DNA of 59,524 nt, from contig JAEZIN010000001.1 of the NCBI GenBank assembly GCA_023436585.1, positions 1-59,524 on the forward strand, written 5' to 3'. The position numbers and the translations under genes are program-made. The stretch comes from Bacillota bacterium. GTDB taxonomy: Bacteria > Bacillota > Clostridia > Christensenellales > Aristaeellaceae. Below, piece after piece: positions 16,417 to 25,622 of this stretch. Within the stretch, counting starts at the first letter, position 1. Each line of letters starts with the position of its first letter. The notes below the pieces were generated by a model. It saw only the letters and a list, made by a program, of their open reading frames with translations, was not told where the DNA came from and ran no database searches.

Positions 16417-17334
16417 CTACTTGTCTTGTTCGCTGTAGGCCAAAAACATATTTCTTGCGGTTTCCTTGATTTCCAGGGCCATATCAGTTGGCTCTAGCAC
16501 TTTTGCCTTGTCGCCAAAGCTCAATATCCAGCCAATGATATAAGGCCTGTTGGTATAGCCGCAGGAAAAGAGCAAAGAGCCGTCCGCCTGCGTTTTAAAA
16601 CAGTCCGGGCCATATGCGTCAATGAGCAGGTGCCGGGCGCAAGGGTGAAAGACCGCCGTCAAACGGTGCTCGTCCGTAAACCTTGTGGCAAAATCCATGG
16701 TTTCCGGCGGAATCTCCCTGGGCCGGAAGGTATCGCGAAGCGTTTCAAGCTCCCACAGGCGGTTCATTTTAAATAGGCGAAAATCCTGTCTGTCCAAGCA
16801 AAAGCCGAACACGTACCAGGCGGACCATTGAAAGACGATGCAATATGGCTCCACCTGCCTGCGGTTTTGCCCTTTATCCGAATAGTAGTCAAACGCGATC
16901 AGGCTGGAGGCGGCGATGGCCTTTTTGATGCTGCTGATTTTTGCGGACAGGCTGCCCTTGTAATAGGAAGACAGGTCGATGACCATGCTTTCCCGAAGGG
17001 ATACTACGGCGTCACCGCCTTTTACCAGCTTGTCCAGCACGCGCTCCATATGCGAATCCTTGTCCACTGTGATAAGGCCCTTTACGGCAGCCAGCAGCGT
17101 TTGCAGTTCCTGCACGGTGAGCACGGACTTGTCAATTTTATAGCCTTCGGCCAGAGAAATGCCGCCATTGCCGCCCTGCCTTGTAACAATGGGAATGCCG
17201 GCCATGCACAGGGCGTCGATGTCCCGGCCGATGGTGCGGCGTGTGACCTCAAACTTTTTAGCCAGCTGCGGCGCGGTGACGGCATTGCTTTGCAATAGCG
17301 TGGTGAGGATGCCCATCAGCCTGTCGATTTTCAT
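16417..17334 (-). CDS. HTH and WYL-domain transcriptional regulator (YafY type)
   Basis: The 305-aa product has an N-terminal DeoR-like helix-turn-helix (VTAPQLAKKFEVTRRTIGRDIDAL, about residues 19-42) and a central WYL domain (SLIAFDYYSDKGQNRRQVEPYCIVFQWSAWYVFGFC), with the WYL triad present as WYV. WYL domains sense ligands, often nucleotides or nucleic acid. It is transcribed toward the flavin reductase-like gene, which is its most likely partner or target. No operator was recognised upstream. Confidence 0.85.
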   Translation of the reverse strand: MKIDRLMGILTTLLQSNAVTAPQLAKKFEVTRRTIGRDIDALCMAGIPIVTRQGGNGGISLAEGYKIDKSVLTVQELQTLLAAVKGLITVDKDSHMERVLDKLVKGGDAVVSLRESMVIDLSSYYKGSLSAKISSIKKAIAASSLIAFDYYSDKGQNRRQVEPYCIVFQWSAWYVFGFCLDRQDFRLFKMNRLWELETLRDTFRPREIPPETMDFATRFTDEHRLTAVFHPCARHLLIDAYGPDCFKTQADGSLLFSCGYTNRPYIIGWILSFGDKAKVLEPTDMALEIKETARNMFLAYSEQDK

Positions 17335-17415
17335 GCGTGCTCCTCAGGATATCAAAAGGATGGTACATTCATTTGCCTATTTCGCTGCGTATTGGGCAAA
17401 GCCCTGCTGAATGCA

Positions 17416-17460
17416 GCAGCCCCGGCGGTGTGTATCCGCCGGGGCTGTTGCGTTTTTTTA
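17416..17460 (+). terminator. Strong terminator-like hairpin between lacZ and the WYL gene
   Basis: GCAGCCCCGGCGG pairs with CCGCCGGGGCTG around a short loop and is followed on the plus strand by GCGTTTTTTTA. Both flanking genes are on the minus strand, and on that strand the stem is preceded rather than followed by the T/A run. The orientation is therefore unexpected for ending lacZ. Confidence 0.6.
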
Positions 17461-20439
17461 CTTGGTGGGCGTAATTCGAACATGAAAGCTGAACTGCTTT
17501 TCACCAAAGGCGTACTTTTCAAGCAGCTTTGGCCCGCAGCTGTTGGAGCCGATGCCGTTTAGCTTGTAATCCACGCAGAGCACCGGGCCTTGGGCCTTTG
17601 AAAGCTCATAGTTGTGGGCCGCATGCGTCAGCTCCTCCTGGGTGTAGGGGGAAAGATTAAAGGAGAAATCCTCTTCGCTTTCCACCCGCAAGCCAAAGCC
17701 GTCGCAGGCTTTCACTTGGGTAAAGGCGCAGCCAAAGTGGCTGCCGTTCTCCTGAGGCCTTATATAGTCCTCGTGGTTCTTCTCCGGGGTGGTGGAGAAC
17801 ACGCACATAAACGAGGCGCGGCGCTTGTCAACATAGCTTTCATAGGGGCCATACCCTAAGTAGCGGGCGTTTTGCACATCACTGGGCAGCATGAACCGAA
17901 GGCCAAAGCGCGGCAATGCGGGCATGGCTTCATCCTTTTCAACAACAAAGCTTGCGTCGATGACGCCATCCTTGCCGATCACATATTTTGCCTCCACCTG
18001 CACAATGGGCTGCAGGTAAATGGGCGCCAGGGACTGCCGGCAGGTGATGACGGCCAGGCCGTCCTTCACTTCGCCCACGGCTTCATACGCCCTTTGTATG
18101 GCCCTGTCGTACCCCGCCTTCATCCAATCGTTTTTCAGGTTGCGGTCATTGTCGGTGGGGGCGCGCCAGATGTTCAGGGTTAAAGGTGCTGTAATCAGGC
18201 TGCGGTTGCCGGTAACCAGCTGGTCAAAAGCGCCCAGCCGCACGTCGAACCGGTAGCGGAAATCCGGCCCGGTCACGGTGATATACCTGTGATCCTGTGC
18301 GATTTGCACCCCGCCCGCGTTTTGGGCGCAAAGCGTGCGATCGCGGCGCGCGAGTACAAACTGGTCGCGGCCTAAGAACGTGCCTGATGGCACCAGGGGA
18401 TGGCTGCCATTGGCCTTGTAGGTGATGTTCATGAAGCAGTCGCCGCTATCGGGGGTTATATAGGGCAGGGTGAATGTCTTTTCACCCCTGGGCGGGATAC
18501 AAAAGCCCGCGATTTCGACCGTTTGCACCGCGTCGCCGTCCTGGGTAACGGTGTAGGCGGCGGTCAACACATCGCCGGTATTTGCAAAATCCAATGTGCT
18601 TCTAAAAGTGATTTCACCCTTTTTCAAATCCACGGCCTTGGCGCGAACGGGCCTTATGACGTTTTGATATTCCTTCAGGCCGGTATGGGGCGTGCGGTCG
18701 GGGTAAGTAAGACCGTCCATGCAGAAGTTGCCGTCATGGGGGAATTCGCCGAAGTCGCCGCCGTAAAAGTACTTTTTCTTGCCATCCTGCGTGGTGCCGG
18801 TGTACACGGCATGGTCGCACCATTCCCAGACAAAGCCGCCGCACAAGCCGGGGTGCTTTTCCATGATTTCATAATAATCTTCCGCGTCCCCCGGCCCGTT
18901 GCCCATGGCGTGAATGTATTCACACAAAATATAGGGCTTTTTGACTTGCCCATCACTGTAATAGCTGTCGATGTCCTGGATGGAGGGGTACATGCGGCTG
19001 TACACATCCAGCGCGTCCTGGCCGGCCGGGTCACCCTTGGGCTGGTGGACGGAGCCCTCGTAATGGGTCAGCCGGGTGGGATCGTACTGCTTGATCCATT
19101 TGGCGGCCTCGTCAAAGTTGACGCCGTACCCGGCCTCGTTGCCCAGTGACCAGAGGATCACCGCGGGGCAGTTTTTATCGCGCATCACATTGCGCTGCAC
19201 GCGGTCCAAAATCGCTTCCTTAAAGCGCGGGTCCCGGGCCAGCGCGCCGTAATTGTAGTCGAATTCCCCGCCCAGCTTCTCGGCGCAGCCATGGCTTTCC
19301 ACGTCGGATTCGGCGATCATGTAGAACCCGTGTTTGCTGCAAAGCTGCGGGAACCAGGGGGCATTGGGGTAGTGGCTGGTGCGGATGGCGTTGATGTTGT
19401 GCTGCTTCATCAGCGTCAAATCCCGTATGGCCTGCTCCTTTGAGATGGTGTAGCCGGTCACCGGGTCGCTGTCGTGGCGGTTGACGCCCTTGAAGCGCAC
19501 CCTCTTGCCGTTGATAAGCACAATGCCATCCTTGATTTCAATTTTGCGTATGCCCACAGGCCAGGCGATGGATTCCCCGCCGCCGGTCACCAGCAGGGTG
19601 TACAGCGCGGGCGTTTCCGCCGTCCACAATGCCGCCTTCTCCAAATGGAAATGGGCACCTAAACTGCCCTGCGCCTTTGCGATTTCTTGGCCGCTTGCGT
19701 TTAGCAGCGCAAACGTCAGTGGGAAGGCAATACCTGCAAAATCGATCTTTACATCGATGTCCGCGCCAACAAAGCTCTCATCCGGCAGGGCGGTAACGGT
19801 CACATCCCACACGTGGTTTTTAGGGCGCACAAGCAGGTACGCATCCCGAAAGATGCCCGACATGCGCAGCTTATCCTGGTCCTCCAGGTAGCTGCCGTCG
19901 CACCACTTTAACACCGCCACGGTCAGGGTGTTTTCCCCGGCGGTAACGAGCCCTGTGATTTCAAATTCGCTGGTGGAATGGGAGACCTGGCTGTAGCCGG
20001 CGAACTGCCCGTTCACCCATACATACAGGCAGGAATCCACGCCCTCGAAGTTGAGGTACACGCGCTCTAACGCGTTTTCCAGCGTAAAGCTCCTGCGGTA
20101 CACGCCACAGGGGTTTTCGCGGGGCACATAGGGCGGATCGTAGGGGAAGGGAAAGCGCACGTTGGTATATTGATGCTTGTCGTACCCGTGGTTTTGCCAC
20201 ACGGAGGGCACGGGGATGAACTTCTTCCCCAAATCAAAATCCACGCCGCCGACTTCTTCGGGAACATCCTCCACGCTCTGATAATAGGCAAAGGTCCAAT
20301 CGCCGTTTAAAAGAATTCTGCGGGAGCTCTCTCCGCCTGCCAGGGCGGACTTATCATCGGCAAAGGGCAGGTAGTAAGCCCTGGGCGCCGCCGTGTTCAC
20401 GTGCAGCGTCTTCGGGTATTCGTAATACCGCTTGAGCAT
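17458..20439 (-). CDS. lacZ: Beta-galactosidase, glycoside hydrolase family 2 (LacZ type)
   Basis: Hydrolyses lactose and other beta-galactosides. The 993-aa product has full LacZ architecture: jelly-roll sugar-binding domain, immunoglobulin-like domain, TIM barrel and C-terminal small-chain domain. The catalytic acid/base is Glu435 in ILWSLGNEAGYG and the nucleophile is Glu507 in YILCEYIHAMGNG. The segment VNRHDSDPVTGYTISKEQ (about 319-336) is also conserved. No signal peptide is seen, so it is cytoplasmic. AAAGGAT precedes the start. A divergent AraC-family gene begins 142 bp away and is the likely regulator. No lactose transporter adjoins it. Confidence 0.95.
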   Translation of the reverse strand: MLKRYYEYPKTLHVNTAAPRAYYLPFADDKSALAGGESSRRILLNGDWTFAYYQSVEDVPEEVGGVDFDLGKKFIPVPSVWQNHGYDKHQYTNVRFPFPYDPPYVPRENPCGVYRRSFTLENALERVYLNFEGVDSCLYVWVNGQFAGYSQVSHSTSEFEITGLVTAGENTLTVAVLKWCDGSYLEDQDKLRMSGIFRDAYLLVRPKNHVWDVTVTALPDESFVGADIDVKIDFAGIAFPLTFALLNASGQEIAKAQGSLGAHFHLEKAALWTAETPALYTLLVTGGGESIAWPVGIRKIEIKDGIVLINGKRVRFKGVNRHDSDPVTGYTISKEQAIRDLTLMKQHNINAIRTSHYPNAPWFPQLCSKHGFYMIAESDVESHGCAEKLGGEFDYNYGALARDPRFKEAILDRVQRNVMRDKNCPAVILWSLGNEAGYGVNFDEAAKWIKQYDPTRLTHYEGSVHQPKGDPAGQDALDVYSRMYPSIQDIDSYYSDGQVKKPYILCEYIHAMGNGPGDAEDYYEIMEKHPGLCGGFVWEWCDHAVYTGTTQDGKKKYFYGGDFGEFPHDGNFCMDGLTYPDRTPHTGLKEYQNVIRPVRAKAVDLKKGEITFRSTLDFANTGDVLTAAYTVTQDGDAVQTVEIAGFCIPPRGEKTFTLPYITPDSGDCFMNITYKANGSHPLVPSGTFLGRDQFVLARRDRTLCAQNAGGVQIAQDHRYITVTGPDFRYRFDVRLGAFDQLVTGNRSLITAPLTLNIWRAPTDNDRNLKNDWMKAGYDRAIQRAYEAVGEVKDGLAVITCRQSLAPIYLQPIVQVEAKYVIGKDGVIDASFVVEKDEAMPALPRFGLRFMLPSDVQNARYLGYGPYESYVDKRRASFMCVFSTTPEKNHEDYIRPQENGSHFGCAFTQVKACDGFGLRVESEEDFSFNLSPYTQEELTHAAHNYELSKAQGPVLCVDYKLNGIGSNSCGPKLLEKYAFGEKQFSFHVRITPTK

Positions 20440-20507
20440 ACGTTACATCCTTTCTTACAACACAAAATCCACTGTACTTATTGTAACCAAAGACAGGCTT
20501 TCGTCCA

Positions 20508-20536
20508 TTGACAAAAAAGGCAAAAACATGCACAAT
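20508..20536 (+). promoter_or_regulatory. Possible promoter of the AraC-family gene
   Basis: A perfect TTGACA (20508-20513), a 17-bp spacer and a weak CACAAT (20531-20536) lie in the divergent lacZ/araC region. On the lacZ side a TACAAT -10 is visible without a good -35, which would fit an activator-dependent promoter. Confidence 0.4.
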
Positions 20537-20580
20537 ATGCGCATCTGACAAAGGCTGTGTGCGGGGGATGGGATTGCGTT

Positions 20581-21441
20581 ATGCGCATGGATGCAGGATA
20601 TTTCAGCGGTCTGGATACCGATGTGATTGGGGCGGAACCTGACATATTTGTCTCAAGCTGCGGCCACTACCAATTGATCCGCAGGGAAATGTTCGAAACC
20701 GTCCGCCGGGAGGGCAGGCGGGACTGGCAACTGCTATATGTGGCCGGCGGCAAGGCCCATTTTACGCTTGCACAGGGGGAAATAACGCTCAAAGAGGGCG
20801 AGGCGTTTATCTACCCCCCCAATCAGCCCCAGCGCTACGCATACTTTCTTCACGAAAAGCCGGATATCTACTGGCTGCACTTTACCGGCGACAAGGCACA
20901 AGCACTTTTAGAGAAGGCCGGGCTGCCCGCCCTTACGGCTTTTTGTCCCGGCTTTCACAGCAATATGACCCTGCTCTTTGATAGAATCATCAGGGAGCTG
21001 CAGCAAAACGGGCTGTATGGCAAGGAACTGGCTTCCGCCTACGCCCAGGCGCTTTTTTTCCTTATGTCCCGTGGGGTCAGCGAAAAGGCCTTGCAAAAGG
21101 ACGCCGCCGGGCCGGAAATTTTGAAGGCGGTGGAGTGGATGCACAAGCATCCGGAAGAATCATCCCCCATGAGCGAGTACGCCAAGCGGGCCAACATGAG
21201 CCTTTCCACCTTTATCAGAAGGTTCCGCTCCCATACGGGCGTGCCGCCCCAGAGGTACATCACGCGGCTGCGCATGACAAACGCCAGGGAGCTGATGGAT
21301 TCCACCACCCTGCCCATCACCGACATCGCCAGGCTGGTGGGGTATGATAACCCGCTGTATTTCAGCAGGATGTTTAAAAAGGAAACGGGGATGTCGCCCA
21401 GGGGGTACAGGCAGGCGTCTAAGGCGGAAAACGGCAAGTGA
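20581..21441 (+). CDS. AraC-family transcriptional regulator
   Basis: The 286-aa product has an N-terminal cupin-like ligand-binding half (GGKAHFTLAQGEITLKEGEAFIYPPNQPQRY, about residues 57-87) and a C-terminal pair of helix-turn-helix motifs ending YDNPLYFSRMFKKETGMSPRGYR, the classic AraC signature. It is divergent from lacZ, and such an arrangement usually means regulation of the neighbour in response to its sugar. GGGGGAT and GGGA precede the ATG at 20581; an ATG two codons later and a GTG at 20557 are also possible starts. Confidence 0.9.
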   Translation: MRMDAGYFSGLDTDVIGAEPDIFVSSCGHYQLIRREMFETVRREGRRDWQLLYVAGGKAHFTLAQGEITLKEGEAFIYPPNQPQRYAYFLHEKPDIYWLHFTGDKAQALLEKAGLPALTAFCPGFHSNMTLLFDRIIRELQQNGLYGKELASAYAQALFFLMSRGVSEKALQKDAAGPEILKAVEWMHKHPEESSPMSEYAKRANMSLSTFIRRFRSHTGVPPQRYITRLRMTNARELMDSTTLPITDIARLVGYDNPLYFSRMFKKETGMSPRGYRQASKAENGK

Positions 21442-21717
21442 CAGCCGGTTATGTATCCTGCAAGGCATAGTACAATTCAATCTGGCATAATTTTTTGGAG
21501 CACTGCGGCCAGGGGATGTACTCTATGCTGTAGGGCATCGTGATCCCCTTTTGAAGGGACATCCCATCATGCAAGAGTGGAATTTCGTTGTGTTTTCAGA
21601 AGGAAAAATGCTTGGTCCGGCGAATTTACACCCAGTCATATCATCTTGTGCAAATTGCCTGATTCACTTGGCCAGATGTATGGTGTAAACGGATAGTCAA
21701 TGGATGGGAGAGTACGA

Positions 21718-22506
21718 ATGATGACCATTTTGGAGATGGAAACCAGCCGTAATGCCTTGGATGCCTACCGGTCCAGAACATACCGTTCAGGGCTTGTAGG
21801 CGGTATGCTTTTTACCCGAACGGCACTCTTTTTGCTCATTCAATTCCTGCTATTTCTCTCCTTCTCCCTGTCTGGCACGTCAGCCCCCTGGGAGCAATCC
21901 GCCAACTGGTGGACGCTGAATGTAGCTGTGACAAACGTCATCTGCGTGCTTTTGCTGGACCGTTTGCTAAAAAGGGAAGGAAAGCGATTCCTGGATTTCT
22001 TCCAGTTGAAAAAAGGGGAAATCGGGAAAAGCTTTTTGATGATGTCGGGCTTTTTGCTGCTGTGCATGCCCTTTGCTTACCTCCCGAACATACTGCTGGG
22101 AAATATGCTCTTTGGGGATTACATGCAGGCAGTCAATATGGTATACAGGCCCCTGCCCGTTTGGGCCGCGTGGCTGCAGTGCTTTGTTTTCCCGCTGACC
22201 ATGCCGCTTGGGGAACTGACGATATACTTTGGCTATGTCATGCCCCGGCTGGAAGTGATCACGAAAAAGAAATGGCTTGCCCTTACCCTGCCCGCGCTGA
22301 TGCTATCCTTCCAGCACGCGGTCCTGCCGCTTTTGTTTGATACGCGGTTTGTGCTCTGGCGGCTGTTGATGTTCTTGCCCTTTGCCTTTTTGATCGGGCT
22401 GCTCATCAGGTGGAAGCCAAAGCTCTTTCCGTATATACTCATTGGGCATTTTTTGATTGATATCATGAATGCGGTATCGATTTTGATGATATCGCTGGCT
22501 AAGTAA
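21718..22506 (+). CDS. CPBP-like multi-pass membrane protein with altered active-site motif
   Basis: The 262-aa protein has about seven hydrophobic segments. The layout resembles CPBP-family (Abi) intramembrane proteases: motif 1 appears as GELTIYFGYVMPRLE, then SFQHAVLP and IGHFLIDIMNA, corresponding to the two later His-containing motifs. Active CPBP proteases have EExxxR in motif 1. Here the first Glu is Gly, so catalytic activity is doubtful. The ATG at 21718 follows GGGAG by 7 nt; the ATG at 21700 lacks a good Shine-Dalgarno. It shares a terminator with the convergent adhE. The function is not known, and bacteriocin self-immunity is only a family-level possibility. Confidence 0.6.
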   Translation: MMTILEMETSRNALDAYRSRTYRSGLVGGMLFTRTALFLLIQFLLFLSFSLSGTSAPWEQSANWWTLNVAVTNVICVLLLDRLLKREGKRFLDFFQLKKGEIGKSFLMMSGFLLLCMPFAYLPNILLGNMLFGDYMQAVNMVYRPLPVWAAWLQCFVFPLTMPLGELTIYFGYVMPRLEVITKKKWLALTLPALMLSFQHAVLPLLFDTRFVLWRLLMFLPFAFLIGLLIRWKPKLFPYILIGHFLIDIMNAVSILMISLAK

Positions 22507-22524
22507 TATTGTTTCACACCGCAT

Positions 22525-22568
22525 ACAAAACGTCCCGCCCGGGCTATTGTCCGGACGGGACGTTTTGT
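22525..22568. terminator. Bidirectional terminator between the CPBP-like gene and adhE
   Basis: ACAAAACGTCCCG pairs perfectly with CGGGACGTTTTGT, and the stem continues inward with one G-U pair. A/T runs flank both sides and it lies between convergent genes. Confidence 0.85.
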
Positions 22569-22575
22569 TGATGAT

Positions 22576-25254
22576 TTATGCTAGTACAGCTTCCTTTTCA
22601 CGCGCTACCTTTGCAGCCTTTTCTCCAGCCGCTTTTCCGCTTGCCTGCTTTTTATTAGGCGCTTCACCGTAGTACGCCTCCAGCAGGATGTTTTCCAGAT
22701 CGCGAATCCTCGGATACACCGGGTTGGCAGTGGTGCACTGGTCTTCAAAGGCCCTTACAGCCAATGCAGGTGCTTGTTCCAGGAAAGCCTTTTCGTCGAT
22801 GCCAAGCTCTTTCAGTGTGCTGGGGATGTTCAGCTTTTTCGCCAGATCCCGAACGGCGGCGATCAGGCTGTTTACCTGTTCTTCCACCGTGTTTCCGGCA
22901 AGGCCCAGGTACCTTGCGAGCTTGGCGTACCGCTTGTCGGCGGCATAGGTGCTATACTTCGGGAAAGTGGCAAATTTGTCGGGCTTTTTCGCGTTGTAGG
23001 CGATGACATAGGGCAGGATGACAGCGTTGGCCCGCCCATGACTGACGTGGAACTCGCCGCCGATTTTGTGCGCCAGGGAGTGGTTGATGCCAAGGAACGC
23101 GTTGGTGAAGGCCATGCCGGCGATACAGGAAGCGTTGAGCATCTTTTCCCCGGCCAGGGTGTCGGTCTGGTTTAAATAACTGCGCTCCAGAAATTCAAAG
23201 ACCATCTCGATGGACTTTAATGCCAGCCCGTCGGTATAGTCGGAGGCAAGTACGGATACATACGCTTCCATGGCGTGGGTCAAAACGTCCATGCCTGTAT
23301 CCGCCACAATGGTTTTGGGCAGCGAGCGCACAAACTGCGGGTCGATGATGGCCACATCCGGCGTCAGCTCATAATCCGCCAAAGGGTATTTGATGTTGCC
23401 GTTGCGCTTGTCGGTGATCACCGAAAAGCTGGTCACTTCAGACCCAGTGCCGCTGGTGGTAGGAATGCACACCATCTGTGCCTTTTTGCCCAGGTTCGGG
23501 TAATGGAAGGCGCGCTTGCGGATATCCAAGAACCGCAGCCGTAGTCCGTCAAAGGAGGTTTCGGGGTATTCGTAGAATAGCCACATGCCTTTGGCCGCGT
23601 CCATGGCGGAGCCGCCGCCCAGGGCGATGATCACATCGGGCTGGAAGGCCTTCATGGCCATGACGCCGCGTTCAATGGTTTCAACGGAGGGGTCGGGCTC
23701 CACCTGGTCAAAGATTTCGCTGTGGCAGTAGGTGTTGCGCTTGCGCAGGTAATGGAGTACCTTATCCACATAGCCCAGCTTCACCATCATGGGGTCGGTG
23801 ACGATGAATGCCCGGTTGATGCCCGGCATGTTGGACAGGTACTGCACGGAGTTTTCCTCAAAGTAGATCTTCGGGGGGATTTTGAACCACTGCATATTGG
23901 TGCGGCGGTGGGCCACCCGCTTTTTGTTGATCAGGTTCACCGTAGACACGTTGGCGGTGGTGGAGTTGTGGCCGAAGGAGCCGCAGCCCAGCGTCAGCGA
24001 GGGCGTGTTGGCGTTGTAGATGTCGCCGATGGCGCCCTGGGAGGAGGGAGCGTTAGCGATGACACGGCCGGCCTTCATGGCTTGGCCGTAGGCTTTGCAA
24101 AGCTCCTCATCGTTGGAGTGGATGACCGCGGAGTGGCCCAGGCCGCCGAGCTCCAGCATGCTCTGGGCATAGCGGAAGCCTTCCTTTTCATCCTTGGCCA
24201 CAAAGTAGGCCAGGACGGGGGAGAGCTTTTCCAGCGACAGGGGATACTGACGGCTTGGTTCGGGGAGCTTTGCGATCAGTATCTTGGTGTTTTCAGGCAG
24301 CTGCAAACCTACTTGGCTGGCGATCCACGCGGCGGTCTTGCCCACCACCTGGGGGTTGACGCCATCGCGGCCGGCGGGCATCATATATTCAGTGAGCTTC
24401 GCCACCTCATCCGGCTTTAAAAAGTAGCAGCTGTTTTCGGCCATAAAGGCTTCAAACCTGGCGGAGATTGCCTCGTCCACAATCACGCCCTGCTCCGAAG
24501 CGCAGATCATGCCGTTGTCAAAGGTTTTCGAAAGCATCAGGTCTGTGCAGGCCCGCTCCACATCCACATTGCGGTTGATATAGCAGGGCACGTTGCCGGG
24601 GCCAACGCCAAGAGCGGGCTTGCCGGCGCTGTAGGCGGAGTGCACCATAGAGGAACCGCCGGTGGCCAATATCAGGGATACGCCCTTGTGGTGCATCAGT
24701 GCAGTAGTAGCTTCCACGGAAGGGTGCTCGATCCACTGCACGCAGCCCTCCGGCGCGCCGGCTGCAATGGCGGCATCCCGGACAATGCGGGCAGCTTCGG
24801 CGGAGCATTTCTGGGCGGAAGGGTGGAAGGCGAAGATGATGGGGTTTCTCGCCTTGGCGCAGATCAGCGCCTTGAACAGGGTAGTGGAGGTGGGGTTGGT
24901 GACGGGCGTCACGCCGGCCACTACGCCCACCGGTTCCGCCAGCTCAATATAGCCTTCCTGCTCGTTTTCTTCAATGACACCCACGGTTTTCAGGTTCTTG
25001 ATGCTGTGCCAGATATATTCGGTGGCGAACATGTTTTTAATGACCTTGTCTTCCACGTTACCGCGGCCGGTTTCCTCCACCGCCATCTGGGCCAGGGTCA
25101 GGTGGGCGTCCAGGCCGGAAAGTGTCATGGCGTGGACAATTTTGTCCACCTGTTCCTGATCCAGGGTCATATATTTTTCCAAGGCTTCCTGGGCCTTAGT
25201 GACCAGGCTGTCGATCATGGTTTCTACAAGCTTCATATCCTGTTCCTTAGCCAT
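22576..25254 (-). CDS. adhE: Bifunctional acetaldehyde-CoA/alcohol dehydrogenase AdhE
   Basis: Reduces acetyl-CoA to acetaldehyde and then ethanol, reoxidising NADH during fermentation. The 892-aa product is the full fusion: an N-terminal aldehyde dehydrogenase domain with catalytic Cys251 in FDNGMICASEQG, a linker, and a C-terminal iron-dependent alcohol dehydrogenase with the NAD motif GGGSAMDAAKG and metal-ligand segments NHSLAHKIGGEFHVSHG. The C-terminus has a Lys/Ala-rich tail. GGAGG lies upstream of the ATG. The promoter sits within two Rex-like operators, so expression should rise at high NADH. The enzyme is expected to form cytoplasmic spirosomes. Confidence 0.96.
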   Translation of the reverse strand: MAKEQDMKLVETMIDSLVTKAQEALEKYMTLDQEQVDKIVHAMTLSGLDAHLTLAQMAVEETGRGNVEDKVIKNMFATEYIWHSIKNLKTVGVIEENEQEGYIELAEPVGVVAGVTPVTNPTSTTLFKALICAKARNPIIFAFHPSAQKCSAEAARIVRDAAIAAGAPEGCVQWIEHPSVEATTALMHHKGVSLILATGGSSMVHSAYSAGKPALGVGPGNVPCYINRNVDVERACTDLMLSKTFDNGMICASEQGVIVDEAISARFEAFMAENSCYFLKPDEVAKLTEYMMPAGRDGVNPQVVGKTAAWIASQVGLQLPENTKILIAKLPEPSRQYPLSLEKLSPVLAYFVAKDEKEGFRYAQSMLELGGLGHSAVIHSNDEELCKAYGQAMKAGRVIANAPSSQGAIGDIYNANTPSLTLGCGSFGHNSTTANVSTVNLINKKRVAHRRTNMQWFKIPPKIYFEENSVQYLSNMPGINRAFIVTDPMMVKLGYVDKVLHYLRKRNTYCHSEIFDQVEPDPSVETIERGVMAMKAFQPDVIIALGGGSAMDAAKGMWLFYEYPETSFDGLRLRFLDIRKRAFHYPNLGKKAQMVCIPTTSGTGSEVTSFSVITDKRNGNIKYPLADYELTPDVAIIDPQFVRSLPKTIVADTGMDVLTHAMEAYVSVLASDYTDGLALKSIEMVFEFLERSYLNQTDTLAGEKMLNASCIAGMAFTNAFLGINHSLAHKIGGEFHVSHGRANAVILPYVIAYNAKKPDKFATFPKYSTYAADKRYAKLARYLGLAGNTVEEQVNSLIAAVRDLAKKLNIPSTLKELGIDEKAFLEQAPALAVRAFEDQCTTANPVYPRIRDLENILLEAYYGEAPNKKQASGKAAGEKAAKVAREKEAVLA

Positions 25255-25306
25255 AAAATTGCCTCCGTTTCAGTCGCTGTGCCACCGGGGATTTTCTTTC
25301 CTCGGT

Positions 25307-25346
25307 TCGTTAATATTTTAACATAGTATTGTTAAAATTTCAACAA
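25307..25346 (-). promoter_or_regulatory. adhE promoter with two overlapping Rex-like operators
   Basis: On the minus strand, TTGAAA (25343-25338), a 17-bp spacer and TAAAAT (25320-25315) form a promoter. Two 18-bp sites resembling the Rex consensus TTGTTAA-N4-TTAACAA coincide with it: 25329-25346 (TTGTTAAAATTTCAACAA, one mismatch) over the -35 and 25307-25324 (TCGTTAA-TATT-TTAACAT, two mismatches) over the -10. Rex is the NADH-sensing repressor known to control adhE in Clostridia. Confidence 0.8.
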
Positions 25347-25622
25347 TCTTATTTGGCGTTCTTTCAACCATTTTTTCCTGCAAGGCATGCTTTATGCAGC
25401 TTCATTTTTGCATACGCATGAAAAGGTACAAAATAGGTTGGATTGTTGAATTTATAACAAGAAAGGTTGTATTGTAAGGTATTGTTTTTGTCGATTTTGA
25501 TGTACTTCTTCTGATTTTTGAAGGATGCAAACAAAAGAAATGCATTTTTATGCTTACATCCGGGGGTTATTTGTGATAAAATCAATTTCAACCCAAATTT
25601 AGTTGCATGAATGGGTGAGGTT
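25347..25622 (+). promoter_or_regulatory. AT-rich divergent adhE/gltB region with a possible gltB promoter
   Basis: TTACAT (25554-25559), a 17-bp spacer and TAAAAT (25577-25582) form a plausible promoter about 40 bp before the gltB start. The rest of the region is AT-rich without a recognised RNA or gene. No GlnR- or GltC-type site was identified with confidence. Confidence 0.45.

Noticed and set aside
21627..21690. TTTACACC and GGTGTAAA as operator half-sites upstream of the CPBP-like gene
   Set aside because: The inverted half-sites are about 50 bp apart with no supporting promoter; chance match is likely.
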